DNA from: Streptomyces sclerotialus
GTDB lineage: Bacteria > Actinomycetota > Actinomycetes > Streptomycetales > Streptomycetaceae
NCBI RefSeq assembly: GCF_040907265.1
Contig: NZ_JBFOHP010000002.1
Span: forward strand, 5,022,001 to 5,086,000
DNA: 64,000 nt
Reading direction: 5' to 3'
Below the pieces are notes generated by a model that saw nothing but the letters and a program-made list of their open reading frames with translations, searched no databases and was not told where the DNA came from. A program made the position numbers and the translations under genes. Shown one piece after another: positions 9,146-19,432 of the stretch (position 1 is its first letter; every line of letters begins with the position of its first letter).

Positions 9146-10000
9146 ATGAGCGCCCAGATTCTCGATGGCAAGGCCACCGCCGCCGCGATCAAGTCCGACC
9201 TGTCCGCCCGCGTGGCGGCGCTGAAGGCGAAGGGTGTCCAGCCGGGTCTGGGCACCATCCTGGTCGGCGAGGACCCCGGCAGCCAGAAGTACGTCGCGGG
9301 CAAGCACCGCGACTGCGCCGAGATCGGCGTCGCGTCCATCCAGCGCGAGCTGCCGGCCACCGCGACCCAGGAGGAGATCGAGGCGGCCGTCCGCGAGCTG
9401 AACGAGGACCCGGCCTGCACCGGCTACATCGTCCAGCTGCCGCTGCCCAAGGGCATCAACGAGAACCGCGTCCTGGAGCTGATCGACCCGGCCAAGGACG
9501 CCGACGGCCTGCACCCCACCAACCTCGGCCGCCTGGTGCTCAACGAGGCGGCCCCGCTGCCCTGCACCCCGAACGGCATCCTGCGGCTGCTGCGCCAGTA
9601 CGGTGTCGAGATCAAGGGCGCCGAGGTCGTCGTGGTCGGCCGCGGCGTGACCATCGGCCGCTCGATGCCGCTGCTGCTCACCCGGAAGTCCGAGAACGCC
9701 ACCGTGACCCAGTGCCACACCGGCACCCGGGACCTCGCCAAGCACCTCAAGGAAGCCGACATCATCGTGGCGGCGGCCGGCTCGCCCCACCTGATCAAGC
9801 CGGAGTACGTCAAGGAGGGCGCGGCCGTCCTGGACGTCGGCGTCAGCCGGGACGAGAACGGCAAGATCGTCGGCGATGTGCACCCGGGCGTGCGCGAGGT
9901 GGCCGGCTGGGTCGCCCCCAACCCGGGTGGCGTCGGCCCGATGACCCGCGCCATGCTGCTGGTCAACGTGGTCGAGGCCGCCGAGCGCGCGGCCGGCTGA
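9146..10000 (+). CDS. folD: methylenetetrahydrofolate dehydrogenase / cyclohydrolase
   Basis: The 284-residue bifunctional enzyme has the standard length. Lys53 in [10 protein letters not shown] corresponds to the catalytic lysine. [20 protein letters not shown] is the typical family segment (residues near 110). A Rossmann NADP motif [10 protein letters not shown] and the C-terminal [12 protein letters not shown] follow. It interconverts 5,10-methylene-THF and 10-formyl-THF, which supplies PurN and PurH. The ATG at 9146 is used because GGGAGGA lies eight bases upstream and homology begins there. The DUF3017 gene follows after 48 bases. Confidence 0.97.
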   Translation: MSAQILDGKATAAAIKSDLSARVAALKAKGVQPGLGTILVGEDPGSQKYVAGKHRDCAEIGVASIQRELPATATQEEIEAAVRELNEDPACTGYIVQLPLPKGINENRVLELIDPAKDADGLHPTNLGRLVLNEAAPLPCTPNGILRLLRQYGVEIKGAEVVVVGRGVTIGRSMPLLLTRKSENATVTQCHTGTRDLAKHLKEADIIVAAAGSPHLIKPEYVKEGAAVLDVGVSRDENGKIVGDVHPGVREVAGWVAPNPGGVGPMTRAMLLVNVVEAAERAAG

Positions 10001-10048
10001 GCCACGGCGGGCCGACGGGGTACGGACGACAGAAGGGGCAGCCAGCGT

Positions 10049-10477
10049 ATGAACGCCGGAGCGCACTCGGAAGGGGTGTCCAGGCCGCAGCGCCTCACGC
10101 GCCGCTTTCCGCTGTTCACCAAGGACACCGCACGCCCGCAGGGCGGCGGCCGCGCGGCGCCGGGTGACGCGCCCGCGCCGGTCCGGCAGTGGCCGCTGCT
10201 CACGGTGATCGGCGGGGTCGCGCTCGGCCTGCTGGTGATCGCCTTCGACGCCTTCCGGGCGGGGACGCTGTTGATCGGGCTGGCGCTGCTGGCCGGTGCC
10301 GTGCTGCGGCGCGTCCTGCCGTCCGTCGGGATGCTCGCCGTGCGGTCACGCTTCACGGACATGGCGACGTACGGCGGGCTCGGCTTCGTCATCGTGATGC
10401 TGGCGTTCATGATCCAGCCCGATCCCTGGCTGACGCTGCCGTTCCTGGACGACGTCGTGCACTTCACGGTGCGCTGA
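10049..10477 (+). CDS. DUF3017 membrane protein
   Basis: The 142-residue product has a basic cytoplasmic N-terminus of about 50 residues, then three hydrophobic helices (LLTVIGGVALGLLVIAF, a second one spanning AGTLLIGLALLAGAVL, and GLGFVIVMLAFMI). The position directly after folD and this topology fit the actinobacterial DUF3017 family, whose function is unknown to me. It is probably cotranscribed with folD and ends at the hairpin at 10502-10533. Confidence 0.85.
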   Translation: MNAGAHSEGVSRPQRLTRRFPLFTKDTARPQGGGRAAPGDAPAPVRQWPLLTVIGGVALGLLVIAFDAFRAGTLLIGLALLAGAVLRRVLPSVGMLAVRSRFTDMATYGGLGFVIVMLAFMIQPDPWLTLPFLDDVVHFTVR

Positions 10478-10501
10478 GTGCGCATCGTGCGCCTGTGAGC
10501 C

Positions 10502-10533
10502 GGGCCGCGCGGCCGCTGAGCGCCGCGCGGCCC
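10502..10533. terminator. hairpin terminator after folD-DUF3017
   Basis: A perfect 12-bp stem (GGGCCGCGCGGC / GCCGCGCGGCCC) with an 8-base loop lies between convergent genes. Confidence 0.8.
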
Positions 10534-10541
10534 CGTTCCGT

Positions 10542-10931
10542 TCAGCAGTTGCTGCCGGTGCGTGCCAGGTAGACCGCCTTCACCTGGTCGTTCCAGCCGC
10601 CCATCCGGCCGTTGCGCTCGCTGCCGTCGATGCAGATCTTCCGCCCCGAGTGGCTGAGGAAGGCCGCGTCGTCGCCCCGGCGGTTCCAGTACGAGGACAC
10701 GCTGTGGGAGAAGCCGTACCGGTTGAGGTACTGCCAGTAGCCGGTGTCCCGGAAGACCAGGCGGCGGCCGCGGAAGTCGCTGTCCTGCCACAGGCACAGC
10801 GCGCCTGACGGGCAGCTCGCCTTGACCGTCGCCTGCGCCGGGGCCGCGGCGGCCGTTCCGGTCCCGCCGCCCAGCCCGGCCGCCAGCGTGACGGTGCAGA
10901 TGCCGATCGCGATCCGCTTGCGTGCGTTCAT
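10542..10931 (-). CDS. secreted peptidase-inhibitor family I36-like protein
   Basis: The 129-residue product has a classic Sec signal peptide (MNARKRIAIG, hydrophobic core, AAAA-A cleavage region near residue 30). A mature domain of about 95 residues follows. The pattern ALCLWQDSDFRGRR and the later SSYWNRRGDDAAFL are typical of the beta-gamma-crystallin-like I36 family, which includes the metalloprotease inhibitor SMPI. Four cysteines in the mature part could form disulfides. GGGAGGA lies before the ATG. It is divergent from the HTH gene cluster. The target protease is not known. Confidence 0.8.
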   Translation of the reverse strand: MNARKRIAIGICTVTLAAGLGGGTGTAAAAPAQATVKASCPSGALCLWQDSDFRGRRLVFRDTGYWQYLNRYGFSHSVSSYWNRRGDDAAFLSHSGRKICIDGSERNGRMGGWNDQVKAVYLARTGSNC

Positions 10932-11246
10932 GGTGGGTTCCTCCCCGTGTCGGGGGCGGTGCGGGGTGGACCGCGCCGCCCGGTTTCCGATGACGACTGT
11001 GCGGCCCGCGGCTGAGGAACTGCCATCGTTCCGGCGGGAGTTGGGCGATCGTGGGACGTACCAGGGGCTGACCTGCTGGGACGCCGGGAGCGGGGACGCC
11101 GGCGTGGGACGCGTGCGGGACGCCGCACGCTGCACCGCGCGGTGCGGGAACCGCGGCAGAGGGAACCGGGCGGCCGCTCGTGGGCATCATCCGCACCACA
11201 GGGGGCATGACGCCTCGGGGGACTTTCGACGCGTACGGGGTGGGAC
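10932..11246. other. 315-bp divergent promoter region before the HTH cluster
   Basis: It separates the leftward I36-like gene from the rightward HTH gene. It contains GGAAC-N7-GTTCC at 11016-11032, whose left part GGAACTG(C)CATC recurs at 13085-13096 before the third HTH gene. I see no reading frame with good codon use. Confidence 0.4.
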
Positions 11247-12080
11247 ATGTCGCGTTGGCAGGAGCTGCCCGCACCGCTCGACCAGCGGGTGCGGCAACTG
11301 GTCGTACAGCTCAGGGGAATGAAGGACCGCAGTGGCCTCAGTCTGGCCGCGCTGGCCGCCAGGACCGCGTACAGCAAGTCGTCCTGGGAGCGCTATCTCA
11401 ACGGCAAGAAGCTGCCGCCACGGGACGCGGTCGAGGCGCTCGCACGGCTGTGCGGCGCCGACCCGACCCGGTCACTGGCCCTGCACGAGGTCGCGGCGGC
11501 GGCCTGGCAGGAAGCCCACCGGCCGGCACCGGAGACGCCCGCGGCTCCGCCGCCCGGCCACCAGGAGGCACCTGCCGCGGACGGGCCGCCCGCGCCCGAG
11601 GGACCGCCGGCGCCGGACGGGAGGCCCGCGTCCGAGGCCGTTCCCGCCCCGCAGCGCCGCGTGCGGACGCTGGTCGTCGCGGGCCTCACGGCGGCCCTCC
11701 TGGCGGCCGCCGTCGCGCTGCTCGTACTCCGCCCCTGGCAGGGCGCCCCGGCGGGGCAGGCCGGCGTGTCGGGCGCCTCGGCCGGTGCCTTCCGGCCCAC
11801 GCCCGGCCAGACGTTCGGCTGCGAGGTCGGCCGCACGGAGGCCGGGACGCTGTCCGCCGGGCACAGCAGGTCGGTCGAGGCGGTGCTGGCCGGCGGGGTA
11901 GGGGGCTGGGAGGTCGTCGAGGCCCAGTGCCTGCTGCGTCACCACGGCTACGACCCGGGCACGGTGGACGGCATCGTCGGCGAGCGGACGATGCGCGCCG
12001 CGAAGCGGCTGCAGGCGGCGAGCGGACTGCCTGCCGACGGCATCGTGGGGCCCGACACGTGGAAGGTGCTGCGCCGGTGA
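11247..12080 (+). CDS. membrane-spanning XRE-type regulator with C-terminal peptidoglycan-binding domain
   Basis: The 277-residue product has three parts. A cytoplasmic helix-turn-helix spans residues about 15-70 (LSLAALAARTAYSKSSWERYLNG). A Pro/Ala-rich linker is followed by one membrane helix near 140-160. The outer part ends in a PG_binding_1 fold: LLRHHGYDPGTVDGIVG followed by the motif LQAASGLPADGIVGPDTWKVL. This layout suggests a one-component regulator that senses the wall. It is the first of three paralogues and overlaps the next by four bases, so the two are translated together. The DNA of the HTH part is nearly identical in the second gene. Confidence 0.82.
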   Translation: MSRWQELPAPLDQRVRQLVVQLRGMKDRSGLSLAALAARTAYSKSSWERYLNGKKLPPRDAVEALARLCGADPTRSLALHEVAAAAWQEAHRPAPETPAAPPPGHQEAPAADGPPAPEGPPAPDGRPASEAVPAPQRRVRTLVVAGLTAALLAAAVALLVLRPWQGAPAGQAGVSGASAGAFRPTPGQTFGCEVGRTEAGTLSAGHSRSVEAVLAGGVGGWEVVEAQCLLRHHGYDPGTVDGIVGERTMRAAKRLQAASGLPADGIVGPDTWKVLRR

Positions 12081-12970
12081 GCGGCGCCCGGACGCCGGGA
12101 CAGGTCGAGACCGTCCGGCTGGCCGAAGGGCTGCGGGAGCTGCGGACGCGTACGGGGCTGAGCCTGGCGGCGCTGGCCGCGCGTACCCCGTACAGCAAGT
12201 CGTCCTGGGAGCGGTACCTCAACGGGAAGAAGCTGCCCCCGCGGGACGCGGTCGCGGCGCTGTGCCGCCTGGCCCAGCAGCCACCGGGGCGGCTCCTCGC
12301 GCTGTGGGAGCTGGCCGACCACGCCTGGAGCGGGCGCGCGGGGGCCGCCGGTTCCGTGGCGGCGGCCGTACCGGCGGAGGCGGCGCCGGAGACGGCGCGG
12401 GCGGCCCCGGCCGACGGCCCGCAGCCGAAGCCGAAGCCGGTACGGCACGGGCGGCGGGCCGCGGCCACCGCGGGTGTCGCCGCCGGTGCCGCGGCCGCCG
12501 CGTTCACGGCGGTGCTGCTCGCCGTGCCGGGGGAGGGGGCCGGGGAGCGGCGGCCCGCGGCCGGGGCGGTGCCCGCGTCCGCTTCTTCCTCGGCCGGTTG
12601 CCGGGGCGCGGCCTGTGCGGGCGAGGACCCGGAGTCCATGCGGTGCGGCGGCGCGGGGCGGCTGGTGACTCCGCTGGAGCGGACGGTCCCCGGCGGGGTG
12701 CGGCTCCAGATCCGGTACAGCACGGTCTGCCGCGCGGCGTGGGGCCGGATCACGCACGGCAGGGTCGGTGACCGGGTGGTGCTGACCGTGCCGGGGGAGC
12801 GGCCGCGGACGGTGCGGGTGGCCGACGCGTACGACGCCGGGGGGTACCTGGTGACGCCCATGTCGGCCGCGTCGGCAGGCGGCGGGATCACGCTCTGCCT
12901 CGACCCGGCGGACGGCGCCCGGCAGCGGTGCTTCCGTTCCCCCGGCGGCCATGAGCCTCCCGGGCCCTGA
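12077..12970 (+). CDS. membrane-spanning XRE-type regulator with DUF2690-like outer domain
   Basis: The 297-residue product starts with the GTG that overlaps the preceding stop. It has an N-terminal HTH (residues about 14-70, TGLSLAALAARTPYSKSSWE), an Ala/Pro-rich linker, a membrane helix near 138-155, and an outer domain with paired cysteines (CRGAACAGEDPESM, then RCGG). The later segment LQIRYSTVCRAAWGRI is typical of DUF2690. DUF2690 proteins are thought to be extracytoplasmic, often fused to XRE domains in streptomycetes, but their ligand is not known to me. A strong hairpin follows at 12977-13005. Confidence 0.8.
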   Translation: MSGARTPGQVETVRLAEGLRELRTRTGLSLAALAARTPYSKSSWERYLNGKKLPPRDAVAALCRLAQQPPGRLLALWELADHAWSGRAGAAGSVAAAVPAEAAPETARAAPADGPQPKPKPVRHGRRAAATAGVAAGAAAAAFTAVLLAVPGEGAGERRPAAGAVPASASSSAGCRGAACAGEDPESMRCGGAGRLVTPLERTVPGGVRLQIRYSTVCRAAWGRITHGRVGDRVVLTVPGERPRTVRVADAYDAGGYLVTPMSAASAGGGITLCLDPADGARQRCFRSPGGHEPPGP

Positions 12971-12976
12971 CCCTTG

Positions 12977-13005
12977 GGCCGGTGCCGGGCCTCCCGGCAC
13001 CGGCC
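12977..13005. terminator. hairpin terminator after the first two HTH genes
   Basis: A perfect 13-bp stem (GGCCGGTGCCGGG / CCCGGCACCGGCC) with a 3-base loop starts seven bases after the stop. Confidence 0.82.
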
Positions 13006-13153
13006 GGAGCCGGCGGCTCCGTACGTGTCCGGCGCGCGGAGGTGCGTGTCCGAAGCGTGAACGCTTCCCTGCGCCCCCTCCCTGGGAACTGGCATCCTGA
13101 CGTGTGGCATCTCAACGGATGACCGCAGCAGTTCGGGGGGTTAGGGGGAGGCA

Positions 13154-14377
13154 ATGCCTCGCTGGAGGGCGCTACCGGACGAACTCGATCCGCAAGTGAG
13201 GGAGTTCGCCGGTCAGTTACGCAGGCTGGTGGAGCGCAGCGGCCTGAGCATATCGGCCGTCGCGGACCGTACGGGCTACAGCAAGACGTCCTGGGAGCGG
13301 TACCTCAACGGGCGGCTGCTGCCACCGCGGCGTGCGGTGGTGGCGCTGGCCGAGGTGACGGGCGCGCACTCCGGTCACCTCACCACCCTGTGGGAGCTGG
13401 CCGAACGCGCCTGGAGCCGGGCGGAGATGCGGCACGACGTCACGATGGAAGCGATACGGGTGGCCGAGGCACGGGCCGCGCTGGGGGAGTTCGGCCCGGC
13501 GCCGGACACCGCGAAGCGGTCCGGCAAGCGGTCCGGCGGCCCGGGCGGCGCCGCGCACGTGACCGCCGCACCGCCGGTGGCCTCAGCCCCGGCGGCGCCC
13601 GAGGCACCGGCCGTGCAGCCCGAGGCACCGGCTGTACCGCCCGAGGCACCGGCCGCGGCGAGAGTGCCGCACCAGCGCGCTCCAGAGGCTCCAGAGGCCT
13701 CAGCGGCCCCCGCCGCGGCCGGCTTCGCGGCCCTCGGCGCGCACCCCGCGCCCGCCGTTCCGCCGACATCTCCTTCGTCCGTCCCTGCCGAGCCCGGCCC
13801 GCCCTTCCCCGCCGGGCCGCAGGACCCGGAGCGCCGCCGCCGGGTCACGATGTTCGTGACCGGGGTCGTCGGGGCGCTGCTGCTCATCGCGGCCGCCGTA
13901 CTGCTGCTCGGCGCCGGGAACGGCGGACAGCAGGCGAAACCCGCGCCCGCGCCCGTCCCGTCCGAGGAACCGGCGCTGCCGGCCGGTGTGAAGTGCACCG
14001 GAGCCGGCTGCGCCGGCAAGGACCCCGAGGAGATGGGGTGCGGCGGTGACCAGGCCACCACGCCGTCCCGCGGTGTGATGGGCAGGGCGCTGATCGAGGT
14101 CAGGTACAGCAAGGTCTGCGGTACCGCCTGGGCCCGCGTCACGGGTGCGGCCCAGGGCGACCGGGCCACCGTCACCTCCGGCGGGCGTACGGAGGAGGCG
14201 ACGGCGGGCCGGGACGGTTCGGCGTACACCGCGATGGTGCGGGTCAGCGGCGCGCCGGAGAAGGTCAGGGCGTGCGGTACGACGAACGCCGGCTACCAGA
14301 GCTGCACGGCGCCGCGGGCCGCTGCGGACACCGGGTCGGCCCCGGCCACCGGGTCGGCCCCGGCCACCGGCCCTTGA
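13154..14377 (+). CDS. membrane-spanning XRE-type regulator with DUF2690 domain, long Pro/Ala linker
   Basis: The 407-residue product is the third paralogue. The HTH lies at residues about 20-75 (LSISAVADRTGYSKTSWERYLNG). A linker of about 150 residues follows, with repeated PEAPAV units. The membrane helix is near 237-258 and the DUF2690 domain near 280-380 (CTGAGCAGKDPEEMGCGG, IEVRYSKVCGTAWARV). The C-terminus is a short SAPATG repeat encoded by an 18-base tandem repeat. It has its own upstream region after the terminator at 12977-13005. Likely role: transmembrane one-component regulator. Confidence 0.82.
   Translation: MPRWRALPDELDPQVREFAGQLRRLVERSGLSISAVADRTGYSKTSWERYLNGRLLPPRRAVVALAEVTGAHSGHLTTLWELAERAWSRAEMRHDVTMEAIRVAEARAALGEFGPAPDTAKRSGKRSGGPGGAAHVTAAPPVASAPAAPEAPAVQPEAPAVPPEAPAAARVPHQRAPEAPEASAAPAAAGFAALGAHPAPAVPPTSPSSVPAEPGPPFPAGPQDPERRRRVTMFVTGVVGALLLIAAAVLLLGAGNGGQQAKPAPAPVPSEEPALPAGVKCTGAGCAGKDPEEMGCGGDQATTPSRGVMGRALIEVRYSKVCGTAWARVTGAAQGDRATVTSGGRTEEATAGRDGSAYTAMVRVSGAPEKVRACGTTNAGYQSCTAPRAAADTGSAPATGSAPATGP
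14335..14372. repeat. 18-bp tandem repeat at a gene 3' end
   Basis: Two copies and a partial third of an 18-base unit (CGGCCCCGGCCACCGGGT) encode the SAPATG repeats that end the third HTH protein. Length variation between strains would only change the tail. Confidence 0.7.
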
Positions 14378-15792
<1,415 letters not shown>

Positions 15793-15813
15793 CCCGACCC
15801 CTTCGGGTGAACC

Positions 15814-15856
15814 CGAGCCCGTACCGACTCACCGAGAGGTGAGCGGTACGGGCTCG
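15814..15856. terminator. very stable hairpin terminator after mdh
   Basis: CGAGCCCGTACCG pairs with CGGTACGGGCTCG. After one bulged base CTCACC pairs with GGTGAG over a GAGA tetraloop. In all there are 19 base pairs, starting 22 bases after the mdh stop. Confidence 0.9.
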
Positions 15857-16086
15857 TCGCGTTTCCGGGGCTCTCGTCGTGTGCCGACGGCGACGATCAC
15901 CCCGCTGTAGTGCGCATCGAATCACGATAACGGGACAAACGCTGGCGTACCGATAACGATTCCGTGACTCCCGTCACCTTCCGTGAAGTTTTGCGCATGA
16001 GGAACGGATAAAGGGGGAGGGGTCGATGTTGCTGGTGTGAACCGGCAGGCACAGAACGGCAAGTAGAAGTGGAAGGCTGAGCGGAC
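15857..16086. promoter_or_regulatory. promoter region of the glycine betaine operon
   Basis: This region before betB has lower GC than its surroundings. It contains two direct repeats of CGATAACG at 15925-15932 and 15951-15958, 26 bases apart, and an inverted repeat GTGAC-TCCC-GTCAC at 15964-15977. These are candidate operator elements for a choline- or osmo-responsive regulator; no regulator gene is adjacent. I could not assign -35 and -10 hexamers with confidence. Confidence 0.4.
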
Positions 16087-17595
16087 GTGTCGGCAATCGA
16101 GACCATTCACGTAGACGGGGTGTGGCGCGCCGCCGCATCCGACGCCACGCGGGAGGTCCTCGACCCCGCCGATGCGACGGTGCTGGCGAACGTGTCGGAG
16201 GGTGGCGTCGAGGACGTGGACGCGGCCGTCGCCGCGGCGTCCCGGGCGTTCGACGGCGGGGCCGGCGAGTGGCCCCGTACGCAGGCGGCCGAGCGGGCCG
16301 CGCTGCTCCGCCGCGTCGCGGACCTGCTGCAGCGGGACCGCGAGGAGATCGCGCTCATCGAGAGCCGCGACACCGGCAAGACCCTGGAGGAGGGGCGCGT
16401 CGACGTCGACGACGTGACCAACGCCTTCCGGTACTTCGCCGACCTCGTGATGAACGAGAGCGGCGGCCGGGTCGTCGACGCGGGCAGCGAGGACGTGCAC
16501 AGCGTCGTCGTGTACGAGCCGGTCGGCGTCTGCGCGATGATCACGCCCTGGAACTACCCGCTGCTGCAGGCCAGCTGGAAGATCGCCCCGGCGCTGGCGG
16601 CCGGCAACACCTTCGTGATCAAGCCCAGCGAGGTCACGCCGATGTCCACCGTGCACCTGGTGAAGCTGCTGGTGGAGGCCGGGCTGCCGAACGGCGTCGC
16701 GAACATCGTCACCGGCGCGGGCGTGCCCGTCGGGCAGCGGCTGGCCGAGCACCCGGATGTGGATCTGTTCTCCTTCACCGGTGGTGTGGTCAGCGGTACG
16801 AAGGCGGGCGCCGCCGCCGTGTCCGGCGCGAAGAAGATCGCCCTGGAGCTGGGCGGGAAGAACCCCAACGTGGTGTTCGCGGACGCCTGTGCCACGGACG
16901 AGGAGTTCGACACCGCCGTCGACCAGGCGCTGAACGCCGCCTTCATCCACAGCGGGCAGGTCTGCTCGGCCGGTGCGCGGCTGATCGTCCAGGCCTCGGT
17001 GAAGGACCGCTTCGTCGCCGAGCTGGCCCGCCGTGCCGAGCGCATCAAGCTCGGCCGCGGCACCGAAGAGGGCGTCGAGTGCGGCCCGCTGGTCTCTCAG
17101 CAGCAGCTGGACAAGGTCGAGGCGTACGTCGAGTCCGCGCTCAAGGAAGGCGCCCGGCTGCGCTGCGGCGGCTCCCGCCCCAAGCCCTCCGACGTCCGGC
17201 CCGAGGGCGGCTACTTCTACCAGCCGACCATCCTGGACCAGTGCCACCGCGACATGAAGGTCGTCCGCGAGGAGACCTTCGGGCCGATCCTGACGGTGGA
17301 GACCTTCACCACCGAGGACGAGGCCGTCGCGCTCGCCAACGACACCGAGTACGGCCTGGCCGGCGCGGTGTGGTCCGGCGACACCGCGCGCGCCCGCCGC
17401 GTCGCGGCCCGGCTGCGCCACGGCACCGTCTGGATCAACGACTACCACCCCTACCTCCCGCAGGCGGAGTGGGGCGGCATGGGCAAGTCCGGCATCGGCC
17501 GCGAGCTGGGCCCGGCCGGTCTGGACGAGTACCGCGAGAGCAAGCACATCTACGAGAACCTGCGCCCGGAGCCGGTGCGCTGGTTCGCGGGCTGA
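16087..17595 (+). CDS. betB: betaine-aldehyde dehydrogenase
   Basis: The 502-residue aldehyde dehydrogenase has the general base Glu254 in ELGGKNPN and the nucleophile Cys293 in HSGQVCSAG. MITPWNYPLLQASWKIAPALA is the conserved ALDH cofactor segment, and the C-terminal half (EETFGPILTV, WINDYHPYLPQAEWGG) resembles betaine-aldehyde dehydrogenases. It oxidises glycine betaine aldehyde to glycine betaine with NAD(P). The start is GTG. It is the first gene of the betaine synthesis and uptake locus. Confidence 0.92.
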   Translation: MSAIETIHVDGVWRAAASDATREVLDPADATVLANVSEGGVEDVDAAVAAASRAFDGGAGEWPRTQAAERAALLRRVADLLQRDREEIALIESRDTGKTLEEGRVDVDDVTNAFRYFADLVMNESGGRVVDAGSEDVHSVVVYEPVGVCAMITPWNYPLLQASWKIAPALAAGNTFVIKPSEVTPMSTVHLVKLLVEAGLPNGVANIVTGAGVPVGQRLAEHPDVDLFSFTGGVVSGTKAGAAAVSGAKKIALELGGKNPNVVFADACATDEEFDTAVDQALNAAFIHSGQVCSAGARLIVQASVKDRFVAELARRAERIKLGRGTEEGVECGPLVSQQQLDKVEAYVESALKEGARLRCGGSRPKPSDVRPEGGYFYQPTILDQCHRDMKVVREETFGPILTVETFTTEDEAVALANDTEYGLAGAVWSGDTARARRVAARLRHGTVWINDYHPYLPQAEWGGMGKSGIGRELGPAGLDEYRESKHIYENLRPEPVRWFAG

Positions 17596-17869
17596 CCCGC
17601 TCGCGGTGACCGGGTGGGCCGCAGCACCGTCGCGGCCCGCCCGGACACCCGCAAGCCCGCCCCTCCCGCGGGCCCGGCCGCACCCGTACCCCCGCAGGCC
17701 CGGCCCGCCCCCTGAATCTCCCGGCCGCAACGAAGCGGCCCCGCGGATCCGCAGCCCCGCAGCGCGTCACCGCTCGCCCACGCCGGGCCCTCCCGCCCAC
17801 CGGCCGAGCGCATCCGCTCCCAAGAACTGCGCAACCGCACGCACGTTGAAAAACCACAAGGAGCTCCCC
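17596..17869. other. 274-bp spacer between betB and the choline-oxidising enzyme gene
   Basis: The spacer is very C-rich and has no good coding frame; a long in-frame upstream extension of the next gene reads as low-complexity Pro/Arg sequence. An AAGGAG ribosome site lies just before the ATG at 17870. The gap is wide for an operon, so a second promoter is possible. Confidence 0.4.
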
Positions 17870-19432
17870 ATGCCTCCCGCAGCAGCGAAGAAGATGTCAG
17901 CGGACTACGTGATCGTCGGCGGCGGCACCGCAGGATCGGTGATCGCCTCCCGCCTGACCGAGGACCCCGACGTCACCGTCGCCGTCATCGAGGGCGGCCC
18001 GTCCGACATCGACCGCGAGGACGTGCTGACGCTGCGCAAGTGGCTCGGCCTGCTCGGCGGCGAGCTGGACTACGAGTACACGACCACCGAGCAGCCGCGC
18101 GGCAACTCGCACATCCTGCACAGCCGCGCCAAGGTCCTCGGCGGCTGCTCCTCGCACAACACCCTCATCTCCTTCAAGCCGCTGCCGTCCGACTGGGACG
18201 AGTGGGAAGCGGCGGGCGCCACCGGCTGGAACGCCAAGGCGATGGACCCGTACTTCGGCAAGCTGCGCAACAACATCGTGCGCGTGGCCAAGAAGGACCA
18301 GAACCAGATCGCCACGGACTGGATCGAGGCCGTCAAGGACGCCCTGGACGTCCCCGAGGTCGTCGGCTTCAACGACCAGCCGTTCGAGGAGGGCGTCGGG
18401 TTCTTCGACCTGTCGTACCACCCGGAGAACAACAAGCGGTCGTCCGCGTCGGTGGCGTACCTGCACCCGCACATGGAGGCCGGTGACCGCCCGAACCTCA
18501 CGCTGCTGCTCGAGACCTGGGCGTACAAGCTGGAGCTGGACGGCACCACCGCCAAGGGCGTCCACGTCCGCACCAAGGACGGCGAGGAGATCTACCTGGA
18601 GGCCGGCCGCGAGGTGCTGGTCTGCGCCGGCGCGGTGGACACCCCGCGGCTGCTGATGCACTCCGGCATCGGTCCGAGGAAGGACCTGGAGGCGCTGGGC
18701 ATCGAGTGCAAGCTCGACCTGCCGGGCGTCGGCGAGAACCTCATCGACCACCCCGAGTCGGTCATCGTCTGGGAGACCAACGGGCCGCTCCCGGGCAACT
18801 CCGCGATGGACTCCGACGCGGGCCTCTTCGTGAAGCGGGACCCGGACCACAAGGGCCCGGACCTGATGTTCCACTTCTACCAGATCCCCTTCACCGACAA
18901 CCCCGAGCGGCTGGGCTACGAACGCCCCGAGCACGGCGTGTCGATGACCCCGAACATCCCCAAGTCCCGCGCCCGCGGCCGCCTTTACCTGACCTCCGCG
19001 GACCCCGAGGTCAAGCCCGCGCTGGACTTCAAGTACTTCGAGGACGAGGGCGACTACGACGGGCAGACCCTGGTCGACGGCATCAAGCTGGCCCGGAAGG
19101 TCGCCGAGGCCGAGCCGTTCAAGAAGTGGCTCAAGCGCGAGGTCTTCCCCGGCCCGGACGTCACCGACGACGCGGAGATCAGCGAGCTCGTGCGCAAGGC
19201 CGCGCACACCGTGTACCACCCCGCCGGTACCTGCAAGATGGGTGCCGCGGATGACGAACTGGCCGTCGTCGACCCGCAGTTGAAGATCCGCGGGCTGAAC
19301 GGTATCCGTATCGCGGACGCGTCCGTCTTCCCGACGATGCCCGCTGTGAACCCGATGATCGGCGTGCTGATGGTGGGGGAGAAGTGCGCCGAGATTCTCA
19401 CCGAGACCCCGACCCAGGGAGGTGATGCGTGA
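17870..19432 (+). CDS. GMC-family choline-oxidising flavoenzyme (choline-oxidase-like)
   Basis: The 520-residue GMC oxidoreductase has the FAD loop VGGGTAGSV at residues 16-24. Compared from memory with Arthrobacter choline oxidase, it keeps His96 (the site of covalent FAD in GGCSSHN), Glu296 (choline ammonium site), His335, Val448, His450 (HTVYHPAGT) and Asn494 (AVNPM). Ser101 of that enzyme is Thr98 here. It should oxidise choline to betaine aldehyde and perhaps on to betaine, using O2 or another acceptor. A choline dehydrogenase (BetA-type) name is the conservative alternative. Its stop overlaps the ATPase start. Confidence 0.85.
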   Translation: MPPAAAKKMSADYVIVGGGTAGSVIASRLTEDPDVTVAVIEGGPSDIDREDVLTLRKWLGLLGGELDYEYTTTEQPRGNSHILHSRAKVLGGCSSHNTLISFKPLPSDWDEWEAAGATGWNAKAMDPYFGKLRNNIVRVAKKDQNQIATDWIEAVKDALDVPEVVGFNDQPFEEGVGFFDLSYHPENNKRSSASVAYLHPHMEAGDRPNLTLLLETWAYKLELDGTTAKGVHVRTKDGEEIYLEAGREVLVCAGAVDTPRLLMHSGIGPRKDLEALGIECKLDLPGVGENLIDHPESVIVWETNGPLPGNSAMDSDAGLFVKRDPDHKGPDLMFHFYQIPFTDNPERLGYERPEHGVSMTPNIPKSRARGRLYLTSADPEVKPALDFKYFEDEGDYDGQTLVDGIKLARKVAEAEPFKKWLKREVFPGPDVTDDAEISELVRKAAHTVYHPAGTCKMGAADDELAVVDPQLKIRGLNGIRIADASVFPTMPAVNPMIGVLMVGEKCAEILTETPTQGGDA

